Made by a program: the position numbers and the translations under genes
NCBI GenBank assembly: GCA_016293535.1
Contig: JAEDEB010000006.1
Span: 1 to 58,941, forward strand
DNA from: Bacteroidales bacterium
GTDB lineage: Bacteria > Bacteroidota > Bacteroidia > Bacteroidales > UBA932
DNA: 58,941 bases
Direction of reading: 5' to 3'
Notes under the pieces: generated by a model
Databases searched by the model: none
What the model was told of the DNA's origin: nothing
Seen by the model: only the letters and a program-made list of their open reading frames with translations
Part shown: positions 9,091-16,419 of the stretch, piece after piece
Numbering within the stretch: position 1 is the first letter of the stretch
Layout: every line of letters starts with the position of its first letter

Positions 9091-10053
9091 TCAGAATGCC
9101 GATGCCTTGAGCCTCAGGCCCATGTTTTCAGGAAGCCCGAACATCAGGTTCATGTTCTGGACAGCCTGTCCCGAAGCTCCCTTGAGGAGATTGTCTATGA
9201 CTGAAGCCACTACCAGCTTGTCCGAGTGCTTGCCCAGGGAAATCAGGCATTTGTTTGTGTTGACCACCTGCTTGAGGTCCACGTCCCTGTCCGATACGAA
9301 ACAGAAGGCCGAATCTGCATAGTAATTCCTGTAGAGTCCGAGGGCCTCTTCTTCGCTGAGTCCGCAAGAGGTATATACGCTTGCGAAAATGCCCCTCGCG
9401 AAGTCTCCCCTCACGGGAACGAAATTGATATCCTTGTCGAAATCCTTCTGGAGATTCTTCAGGTTACGTCCTATCTCTTTGAGATGCTGGTGGTTGAATA
9501 CCTTGTATGCGGATATGTTGCAGTTCCTCCAGCTGAAATGTGTGGTGGCTCCCGGTTTCACCCCGGCACCGGTGGAGCCGGTGATTGCGGTTATGTGAAT
9601 CTCGTCCTTGAGCAGTCCTGCAGAAGCCAGGGGCAGCAGGGCAAGCTGGATGGCAGTCGCGAAGCAGCCGGGATTGGCAACGAGGTTTGCCTGACGTATC
9701 CTCTCCCTCTGAAGTTCCGGAAGTCCGTAGACATAGCCATTGCTTTCATCCCTGAAATCCTGGGCAAGATCGATTACCTTCAGACCTTCCGGCCTTGCGT
9801 TTTCCGCCCAGAACTCCGCGCTCTTGCCATGGGCAGAGCAGAGGAAGAGCACGTCGATCGAAGAAAGGTCGAAGTCCCCGCTGAAACAGAGTTCCGTATC
9901 CCCGTACAGCCCTTCGTGGACCTCGTAGAGCCTGTTGCCGGCATTGCTGCTGCTGTGTACGAAGCCTATCTCGACCTCCGGGTGGTTAAGGAGTATGCGG
10001 AGCAGTTCTCCGGCCGTATATCCGGCTCCGCCTATTATTCCAGCCCTTATCAT
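9091..10053 (-). CDS. argC: N-acyl-gamma-glutamyl-phosphate reductase
   Basis: NADPH-dependent reductase making N-acylglutamate semialdehyde. The protein of 320 residues begins MIRAGIIGGAGYTAGELLR, a dinucleotide-binding fold with the ArgC signature, and contains the catalytic cysteine in VANPGCFATAIQLALLPL. The open frame continues upstream into argG, but the ATG at 10053 is the right start because it overlaps the argG stop in the ATGA arrangement and gives the conserved N-terminus. It is followed by argD after 11 bases. Confidence 0.95.
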   Translation of the reverse strand: MIRAGIIGGAGYTAGELLRILLNHPEVEIGFVHSSSNAGNRLYEVHEGLYGDTELCFSGDFDLSSIDVLFLCSAHGKSAEFWAENARPEGLKVIDLAQDFRDESNGYVYGLPELQRERIRQANLVANPGCFATAIQLALLPLASAGLLKDEIHITAITGSTGAGVKPGATTHFSWRNCNISAYKVFNHQHLKEIGRNLKNLQKDFDKDINFVPVRGDFARGIFASVYTSCGLSEEEALGLYRNYYADSAFCFVSDRDVDLKQVVNTNKCLISLGKHSDKLVVASVIDNLLKGASGQAVQNMNLMFGLPENMGLRLKASAF

Positions 10054-11252
10054 AGGTCGAACTCGTCCTGATGGTTTCCGTAATATACCCTGAGCGGGTT
10101 TGAGCTGATCTTTATGAAGCCCTTTGCGTCCTCGGAACTCCATCCCTTCGCTCCCTCGCCGTATTCGCCGAGCTTGCTCTTTACAAGGTCGTTCTTCGAA
10201 TCCACACCCACGGTCGAGAAACCGTAAGGCCTGAGTTCGAGGGTGACGGTTCCGCTGACGTTGCGCTGGCTCTTTTCGAGCATGGCCTCGATGTCGCGCA
10301 TCACCGGCTCGAGATACTGGCTCTCGTGGGTGAACATTCCGTACCAGTTGGCGACCTGTTCCTTCCAGTACTGCTGCCACTTGCTGAGCGTGAATTTTTC
10401 AAGGAACTTGTGTGCTCCTATGATGAGCATTGGAGCGGCGGCCTCGAAACCTACACGCCCCTTGATTCCGATAATGGTGTCTCCAACGTGCATGTCGCGG
10501 CCTATCCCGTAGGCTGAGCCTATCTTCTCCACCTCGTGTATGGCCTCCAAAGGATCATCGTATCTCTTTCCGTCAACCCCCTTGAGCTCGCCTTTCTCGA
10601 ACTCCAGGGAAAGAATGCGCGGCTCGGTGCAGCTCAGCTGCTTGAGATATGCGCTCTCCGGAAGACCCTGGGTTGAGTCGAGTATCTCGCCGCCGCAGAT
10701 GGACGTGCCCCAGATTCCCACGTTGTAGGAATATTTGAGTTTCGTGAAATCCGCGAAATATCCGTGTGCATTGAGGTAGTCCACCTCCTCCTTGCGGCTG
10801 AGGTTTCTGTCGCGGGTGAGGGTGATGATTTCCATATCCGGACACATCACGAGGAAGGTCATGTCGAAGCGCACCTGGTCGTTTCCGGCTCCGGTTGAGC
10901 CGTGGGCGATGGCGTCAGCGCCTATCTGCTTTGCGTAGCGGGCTATGGCTATGCCCTGGAAAATCCTCTCCGAGGATACGGATACGGGGTAGGTGCCGTT
11001 CCTGAGCACATTGCCGAAAACCATGTAGCGTATGCTCTTCTCATAGTACTCCCTCGTCACATCGAGAGTTACGTATTCCTTTGCGCCGAGCTTGTATGCG
11101 TTCTCCTCGTTCGCCTTGAGCTGCTCCTTGCTGAAACCTCCGGTGTTGGCGCAGGCTGCATAGACCTCGTAGCCTTTTTCCTTTGCAAGGTACATCACCG
11201 TATAGGATGTATCCAGACCGCCGCTGAATGCGACAACTACTTTCTTTGCCAT
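10050..11252 (-). CDS. argG: argininosuccinate synthase
   Basis: Joins citrulline and aspartate using ATP to form argininosuccinate. The 400-residue protein starts with MAKKVVVAFSGGLDTSY, the N-type ATP pyrophosphatase P-loop of ArgG, and includes HGSTGAGNDQVRFDM. It is the second gene of the arginine operon, 11 bases after the GNAT gene, and overlaps argC by four bases (ATGA). It needs free citrulline, which argE supplies. Confidence 0.96.
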   Translation of the reverse strand: MAKKVVVAFSGGLDTSYTVMYLAKEKGYEVYAACANTGGFSKEQLKANEENAYKLGAKEYVTLDVTREYYEKSIRYMVFGNVLRNGTYPVSVSSERIFQGIAIARYAKQIGADAIAHGSTGAGNDQVRFDMTFLVMCPDMEIITLTRDRNLSRKEEVDYLNAHGYFADFTKLKYSYNVGIWGTSICGGEILDSTQGLPESAYLKQLSCTEPRILSLEFEKGELKGVDGKRYDDPLEAIHEVEKIGSAYGIGRDMHVGDTIIGIKGRVGFEAAAPMLIIGAHKFLEKFTLSKWQQYWKEQVANWYGMFTHESQYLEPVMRDIEAMLEKSQRNVSGTVTLELRPYGFSTVGVDSKNDLVKSKLGEYGEGAKGWSSEDAKGFIKISSNPLRVYYGNHQDEFDL

Positions 11253-11263
11253 ATCTGTTCCGT

Positions 11264-11902
11264 TTACTTATTCTGATTCTGTGTTCCGGCAGACCCGTCC
11301 TCCGGACCCTTTCCCTCCGTATCGAGGTCGGGGTTGTGTATTTCTATGTGCTCCATCGGGTCGTAGAGCAGTCCTGTGCAAATGCACATCTTGTAGTCGT
11401 GGCTTTCGAGTATGTCGAAATGTCTGCATCCCTGACATCCCTTCCAGAATTCCGGGTCGTCGGTAAGTTCGGAGAACGGCACGGGACGGAAACCGAACTC
11501 ATAGTTCATCCTCATGACGGCGGCTCCGGTCGTGATGCTGAAAATCTTGGCGTCGGGGAATAGTTTCCGCGAGAGACGGAAGGTGCCTTCCTTGATTCTC
11601 CTTGCCAGGCCCATGCCCCTGAACCTATGGGCAACAATAAGTCCCGAGTTTGCCACGAAACTCTTTCCTCCCCAGGACTCTATGTATGAGAAACCTGCAA
11701 ATTCATCATCTTCGGTAAGGGCTATCACGGCCTTCCCCGCGCAGATTTTCTCGCTGATGTACTCAGGAGTCCTTTTGGCTATTCCGGTCTTTCTCTCCTG
11801 CGAGGATATGTACATTTCGTCGCAGATTTCCCGGGCATATTTCCGGTGGCTCTCATCGGCCACCATTACTTTGAATTCCATTTCTCTATTGATTTCATTC
11901 AT
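11264..11902 (-). CDS. GNAT family N-acyltransferase, candidate N-acylglutamate synthase of the arginine operon
   Basis: First gene of the arginine operon, 212 residues. The GNAT core is visible: SGLIVAHRFRGMGLARRIKEG carries the acyl-CoA binding R/Q-x-x-G-x-G/A pattern (RFRGMG). The C-terminal part has four cysteines in CQGCRHFD and CICTG, possibly a metal or structural site. Proteins like this head arginine clusters in Bacteroides. No classical argA or argJ is in the window, so this gene is the best local candidate to supply the first step (acylation of glutamate by acetyl-CoA or succinyl-CoA). That function is inferred from position only. An ATG at 11881 is an alternative start. Confidence 0.75.
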   Translation of the reverse strand: MNEINREMEFKVMVADESHRKYAREICDEMYISSQERKTGIAKRTPEYISEKICAGKAVIALTEDDEFAGFSYIESWGGKSFVANSGLIVAHRFRGMGLARRIKEGTFRLSRKLFPDAKIFSITTGAAVMRMNYEFGFRPVPFSELTDDPEFWKGCQGCRHFDILESHDYKMCICTGLLYDPMEHIEIHNPDLDTEGKGPEDGSAGTQNQNK

Positions 11903-11970
11903 CCTTCCGAAGAGCGTACAGACAAGCTAATGGCAAGACAAACCGTGATTGTCGATTGCAATTGTCAGAA

Positions 11971-12019
11971 GGAAATTCGAATATGAAGCGGATTTGTCAG
12001 ACGGACACACCGAATTTCC
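11971..12019 (-). promoter_or_regulatory. alternative (competing) leader pairing
   Basis: GGAAATTCG (12019 to 12011 on the minus strand), which is part of the 3' arm of the Arg-codon hairpin, is perfectly complementary over 9 bases to CGAATTTCC (11979 to 11971). The two pairings cannot form together. A ribosome occupying the Arg codons would free the shared segment for this second helix. Confidence 0.55.
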
Positions 12020-12057
12020 GAAGGTGGGAGGGAAACCCCTCCTAGATTCGGACTCGG
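12010..12057 (-). promoter_or_regulatory. extended leader hairpin overlapping the Arg codons
   Basis: Read on the minus strand, CCGAGTCCGAA (12057 to 12047) pairs with TTCGG and ATTCGG (12022-12018 and 12015-12010), with one G-T pair and a two-base bulge. Inside, GGAGGG pairs with CCCTCC (12042-12037 with 12032-12027) around a four-base loop. That is about 17 base pairs in total. The 5' arm is made of the final Val-Arg-Val-Arg codons of the leader ORF. No U tract follows, so it is not a classical intrinsic terminator by itself. Confidence 0.65.
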
Positions 12058-12092
12058 ACTGATGCAGATATGATTTGTCTGTCTTTCATCAT
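12042..12092 (-). CDS. putative arginine-sensing leader peptide (16 aa)
   Basis: Small ORF in the leader of the arginine operon, reading MMKDRQIISASVRVRI. Three of 16 residues are Arg, coded AGA, CGA and CGA; the two CGA codons sit in a GTC CGA GTC CGA run just before the TAG. It starts about 12 bases downstream of the predicted transcription start. The last two Arg codons form the 5' arm of a long hairpin (12010-12057). This is the arrangement expected of a peptide whose translation senses charged Arg-tRNA. There is no homology evidence; the call rests on codon content, position and RNA structure. Confidence 0.55.
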   Translation of the reverse strand: MMKDRQIISASVRVRI

Positions 12093-12107
12093 TTGCTGAA
12101 TGTCCGA

Positions 12108-12137
12108 CAAAGGTAATTAAAATTTTTTGAAAAGCAA
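12108..12137 (-). promoter_or_regulatory. promoter of the arginine operon
   Basis: The minus strand reads TTG (12137-12135), 19 bases, then TACCTTTG (12115-12108). This is a full match to the Bacteroidota consensus TTG-N19-TAnnTTTG. The predicted start near 12104 gives a leader of about 200 bases before the GNAT gene. Confidence 0.75.
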
Positions 12138-12145
12138 GTTGGCGG

Positions 12146-13480
12146 CTATTTCCTGACCATAATGTCAAGTATCATCCTGTCAGCAGTCTGCATCCCGTCA
12201 GAGCCCAGCACGCCGACGTTGCGTATGGTCTTTTCTATGTCTTCATCGATGATGCCGTCGCTGGACTGTATGCATATCCCCTGCAAGGCGAGAACCGCGG
12301 ACTGGACCGAGCACGCCACTCCGCTGGCAACCTTGAGGGCGCATCCTACCTTTGCGCCGTCGCAGACCATTCCAGTGATGTTTCCGGCCATGTTCTTGAT
12401 TGCCGAGCATATCTCGCGATATCCGCCGCCCTTGAGGTAGACTATGCCGCAGGACGAACCTGTCGACGCGACGACGCAGCCGCAGAGGGCGGACAGCTTC
12501 CCGAGGAAACTCTTTATGTGTATCGCCACCAGATGACTCAGGGCCAGAGCCCTCGCCATCTTCTCATCCCCGATGCCGTACTGCATCCCGTAGGCTATCA
12601 CTGGCATGGTCACGGTGATTCCCTGGTTTCCGCTGCCTGAGTTGCTCATTGCCGGAAGGGTGCATCCGGCCATTCTCGCATCCGAAGCGGCGGCGGTCAG
12701 GGACATGGCATTGACGAGGAAATCCTCCCCGTACACATCCCTGTGGCCCGGTGACCTGAGGGTCTTGCCGACATTCAGCCCGTAATCACCCTTCAGCCCT
12801 TCTTCGGCGAGGGCGAGGTTCAGGGTTCTGGATTCAAGCACGAAACTGATGTCCCCGTAGTCCACGTTATCCACGAATTCGAGTATTTCCCGTATCGTAA
12901 GTCCGGTGTCGCCGGCGCTGGAACTTGTGTCGGATTCGAGTGAACTGCTTATCTGACTGAGCACATTGTGGTCGAAGGAGGTTTCGACTATCATGTCGTG
13001 TGCATCCTCGATGACGGCCGAGGCTTCGTGAGGACCGCACTTTATGGTAGCCTTCGCATAGAGCTTGTGCCCGGTCTCAGCGACGGATATCCTCACCTTG
13101 CCCCCTGCGACCATCCTTCTTGCCTCGGCGACGGCCTCCCCGTTCAGGTCCTTCAGGACCTCGAGCCCATAGGAAGAATTTCCGCATACAGAGCCGAGAG
13201 CGGCCGCAACATGGAGCCCGACCATTCCCGTGCCGGGGATTCCTACGCCCATGCCGTTCTTGAGTATGTTCCCGCTGACTTCTATGTCGAGACTGGCGTT
13301 CCTGGCTTCACAGCGGTCGCATACATGCCCCTGCCTGTCGGGATCCTTGCCTCTGCCGCTGCGCAGTATTTCAGCGGCCCTTGCCGCAGCGAGGGCTACT
13401 GCTATGGGTTCGGTACATCCCAATGCGGGCTTGACCTCTCGTCTGATGAGTCCGATGATCTCCTGTTCTCTGCTTGTCAT
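12146..13480 (-). CDS. CyuA/UPF0597-type L-cysteine desulfidase or L-serine ammonia-lyase
   Basis: Predicted [4Fe-4S] lyase of the serine dehydratase alpha-chain family, 444 residues, releasing ammonia (and sulfide) from cysteine or serine. The N-terminal EVKPALGCTEPIAVALAAA and the central ATLPAMSNSGSGNQG-like stretch (here CTLPAMSNSGSGNQGIT) define the family. Candidate cluster cysteines appear in GCTEP, LSALCGC, MVCDGA and VGCALK. An additional CDRC pair lies near residue 55 and is not usual. Its ATG overlaps the stop of the secreted amidase-like gene (ATGA), making it the last gene of a four-gene operon. Substrate cannot be decided from sequence. Confidence 0.82.
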   Translation of the reverse strand: MTSREQEIIGLIRREVKPALGCTEPIAVALAAARAAEILRSGRGKDPDRQGHVCDRCEARNASLDIEVSGNILKNGMGVGIPGTGMVGLHVAAALGSVCGNSSYGLEVLKDLNGEAVAEARRMVAGGKVRISVAETGHKLYAKATIKCGPHEASAVIEDAHDMIVETSFDHNVLSQISSSLESDTSSSAGDTGLTIREILEFVDNVDYGDISFVLESRTLNLALAEEGLKGDYGLNVGKTLRSPGHRDVYGEDFLVNAMSLTAAASDARMAGCTLPAMSNSGSGNQGITVTMPVIAYGMQYGIGDEKMARALALSHLVAIHIKSFLGKLSALCGCVVASTGSSCGIVYLKGGGYREICSAIKNMAGNITGMVCDGAKVGCALKVASGVACSVQSAVLALQGICIQSSDGIIDEDIEKTIRNVGVLGSDGMQTADRMILDIMVRK

Positions 13481-16419
13481 TTCTCGAAAAACTGTATTGA
13501 AGCCCTGATGATTCCGTCCATCGCCGCCTCATCCGTCACTGCCTCGAGCGGGAAACCCAGACAGACTGTCCTGTGGGTTCCCAGTTCGCAGAACACTCCG
13601 GCGGAGGTCCCGCTGTCTGCATAGCGGAGGATGGTCTTTCCCTGCCTTCCGGACGGGACTATGGCATCCATTGTCTCTACGCAATATATGTCTGCGGAAG
13701 GGGCATTGTTGACGTGGAAGGCGGATATGTCAGGAAAGGATTCTTTGCTTTTCCAGGCTGACTTGTTCAGGATGACGTTGCCGTTTCTGGATGCTCTCGG
13801 GCTGACAAGTTCATATCCCAGCACCTCCGAAATGAAGAGTTCTCCTTCCTTGAGTTCCTCTTCGCTCTTCCCGAGACCGAAGAGGTCCCGGCTCGGGTCA
13901 CTGCCTGTTCTGGAGCCGGAAACTATGAAACAGGTGCCTTTGGAGGCAAGGGCTCTGACGGTATAGCGCAATGCGGATGGGAATACGCAGTACTTTCTTT
14001 CTCCCTTTCCCGTCCTGCATTCCGACTGCTTTCCGCAGATGAGGTCCACTGCCCAGAGCTCCTCTTCCTCCATCCCGGAGAACACCTCGGATGAAACCGA
14101 ACAGAATGCGTGGCCAGCCGCCATCACAGACTTGCCGTGGCCAGCAACATAGTCGAAACTGTTCCCCGCCACCGGGGTCCCCGCGAAATCAGTGAAGGAT
14201 GCGCCGAAACCGGCATTGTCGTCGCTCTTCCAGATGCGGCTTCGGTCCCATTCGTACATTTCTCCTATGTACCCGGGATTGCACATGTAAGGAACGCCTC
14301 CGTCCAGGGCAGTGTGGAAACCGGCGCAGCCCGAACCGTCGTCAAGTACAGCTGGACCGCTTATGCGGGTGAAATTGTTGACTATGAGCACTGTATTGCC
14401 CGTGTTTCCGCTTTCTGGAACCCCGGCTGCCAGTATTTCCGAAGGGAAGCTGCGCCCGCCTTCATTCATTGCCTCCACCTTCCAGCTGTAGAGATGTCCC
14501 GGTTCAATCTCCATATCCACGCTGCAGCTGTCCACGACAGTCCCGTTGTCGAAACCGCCGTCATCCTTTCTTGTGTAGACTATGTATTTCCTGCTGACTG
14601 CAGTAGGCTCGAGTGGGTCTTCAGTCGGCTTCCAGCTCAGTCGGGCGGACGAACTGCCAGTGAGTCTGGCGCTGAAGGCATGGACCGGGAGAGGCTGTAC
14701 GACGTAGCTGCAACCGTACCTGTTGCTCAGAAACTTGAGCAGGGCCTTGTATATCGACCTCGAGACCGTGAAGCGGAAGGCGGGGTCGAGCCCGTATTTC
14801 ATATCCCCGAAATTCTGGTGGGAAAGGAGTTCCAGGAGCATTGACGGAACCTGCGGAGTGCGGGATTCGCTGTAGGATTTGTCCCATATCTCCCTCCTTC
14901 TCCATTCCGGAGCCCACAGCGCCCTTGCGTCTTCGGTGATCTGGGTCTGCACAAGGTCGGCGAGCATACGGTTGAGCATCCTGTCCTCCCCGTCGGGAAA
15001 TTCGTGTTTGCCGTCACATACCCGGGTGTAGATGGCAAGAGTCCCTATAGTCGAGTCTCTTCCGGCTATGCCCGCGTCGGTGTGGAATGCGAGAGAAAGG
15101 TCTATGGGAATGCCCAGACCATCCCTCGGCTCAGGCAGCCTGCCTTCTCCGTCCTTTGGAGGAATGTATTTGCCGGGGTTGAGGGAAGAACCGCAGCTGA
15201 GCCAGTTGACCCAGGCGCCCCTGCACATGAAATCGTCATAATAATCGCTCTTTCCGCTGTTCTGGTCCCATATCGTGCTGTCTGCACCCGTGTACCTCAG
15301 CCAGTACTTTGCGCCTTCGACATAGCGGGGAAGTCCCGACTCGCCGATTCCTCCTCCTATTCTCAAACTTCCGGCATCCACGGTCCTCCCGTCCGAACCG
15401 GCGTTGGTGAGGGTAATGCGCGCAGTGCCCCTGTCAAACTCGAAGAACCCCAGGAAAACTGGCGCGCCTCCTCCTATCCTTTGGTTCACAAGCACTTCGG
15501 AGCTGCCTCCGGAGTGGTAAACGGTATATCTTGCCCTGTCGGAACTCTTCGGGGTGGTCCTGTATGTGACATATACGGCGTAGCGCCCCCTGCGGGGAAG
15601 CTCGAGATTCCATTCGTTGTCCTTTGCGAGTCCTGTCACCTCCACCTTGCTCAAATCCCTTTCCCTCGGGAGCAGGACGCAGGCTCCCGCGTTTTCCAGC
15701 ATCGGGGACAGGAAGGGCAGGACGTAGCTGAGGGAATAGAGGTCTTCGACCGTGGTGAAGAGGGGAGCTCGCTGCCACATCCACCTTTCCTCGCTTTCGT
15801 TGTAATAGTATCCGTGACTGTGCCACAGGGCAATGTGACGTCCGTTCAGACCCTTGGTTACAGGAGGAATATCTGTTCTGAGCACCAGCGGACGGGTGGA
15901 ATTCCTCGGGTCCCGTGTGCGCAGCTGTGAGCTTGAAGGGTGGCCGGAGTTGCCGGGGACGGGCATTGCGAGCTGCTCCAGCAGCTGGGCCTTCGCATAT
16001 ATCTCCCCGAGTTCATATCCGGCAAAAGTTTCCGGCAGGAAGGATGACAGCGTGTCTCTGAACCATTCTATGTCAGCCTTTCTCCATGGATAGAATTTGA
16101 GGGACTGGGTAAAGTGGAGGTTGAGCTTTTTCCCCGAGCGCAGGGCGGATTTGAGCACAGGCTTGGTCCTGATTCCGTTCCTTGCCTCCATCCAGGCGGC
16201 AAGCGAGTCGCAGACCTCAGTCCAGTCGGCCGGCCTCCTTGGTGTAAGCCCGTCAGCCGGTCTCCCCGGCTTCGGCCCGTCAGCTGCCGCTGATTCCGCA
16301 GAAGTGGCCGGAATGTCGGCGAAGGACGCTGAAGAGGATATCAGGATGAGGCACAGGGCGGCGGCCACGGCTGCTGCCCTAAGCAAGAACAGAGTTGACA
16401 ATTGCCTTCCTGAGTTCAT
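13477..16419 (-). CDS. secreted amidase-fold / xanthan-lyase-like protein with golvesin-type and fibronectin III domains
   Basis: Large exported protein, 980 residues, with a signal peptide (LFLLRAAAVAAALCLILISSSASFA). It resembles Bacteroidota proteins annotated as xanthan lyase or golvesin C-terminal-like. Residues about 195-225 (HIALWHSHGYYYNE) and later LSLAFHTDAG and LLELLSHQNFGDM fit the metal-ligand pattern of amidase-3 folds (His, His, Glu), interrupted by a beta domain at about 260-360. A fibronectin III-like module follows near residue 600, and a further C-terminal domain of about 300 residues is unassigned. Start chosen at ATG 16419, which touches the upstream ABC stop; a GTG one codon earlier is possible. 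Cell-wall or polysaccharide substrate is an inference. Confidence 0.7.
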   Translation of the reverse strand: MNSGRQLSTLFLLRAAAVAAALCLILISSSASFADIPATSAESAAADGPKPGRPADGLTPRRPADWTEVCDSLAAWMEARNGIRTKPVLKSALRSGKKLNLHFTQSLKFYPWRKADIEWFRDTLSSFLPETFAGYELGEIYAKAQLLEQLAMPVPGNSGHPSSSQLRTRDPRNSTRPLVLRTDIPPVTKGLNGRHIALWHSHGYYYNESEERWMWQRAPLFTTVEDLYSLSYVLPFLSPMLENAGACVLLPRERDLSKVEVTGLAKDNEWNLELPRRGRYAVYVTYRTTPKSSDRARYTVYHSGGSSEVLVNQRIGGGAPVFLGFFEFDRGTARITLTNAGSDGRTVDAGSLRIGGGIGESGLPRYVEGAKYWLRYTGADSTIWDQNSGKSDYYDDFMCRGAWVNWLSCGSSLNPGKYIPPKDGEGRLPEPRDGLGIPIDLSLAFHTDAGIAGRDSTIGTLAIYTRVCDGKHEFPDGEDRMLNRMLADLVQTQITEDARALWAPEWRRREIWDKSYSESRTPQVPSMLLELLSHQNFGDMKYGLDPAFRFTVSRSIYKALLKFLSNRYGCSYVVQPLPVHAFSARLTGSSSARLSWKPTEDPLEPTAVSRKYIVYTRKDDGGFDNGTVVDSCSVDMEIEPGHLYSWKVEAMNEGGRSFPSEILAAGVPESGNTGNTVLIVNNFTRISGPAVLDDGSGCAGFHTALDGGVPYMCNPGYIGEMYEWDRSRIWKSDDNAGFGASFTDFAGTPVAGNSFDYVAGHGKSVMAAGHAFCSVSSEVFSGMEEEELWAVDLICGKQSECRTGKGERKYCVFPSALRYTVRALASKGTCFIVSGSRTGSDPSRDLFGLGKSEEELKEGELFISEVLGYELVSPRASRNGNVILNKSAWKSKESFPDISAFHVNNAPSADIYCVETMDAIVPSGRQGKTILRYADSGTSAGVFCELGTHRTVCLGFPLEAVTDEAAMDGIIRASIQFFEK

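Noticed and set aside
12010..12057. Intrinsic terminator in the arginine leader
   Set aside because: The hairpin is strong but no U tract follows, so it is listed as a regulatory structure rather than a terminator.
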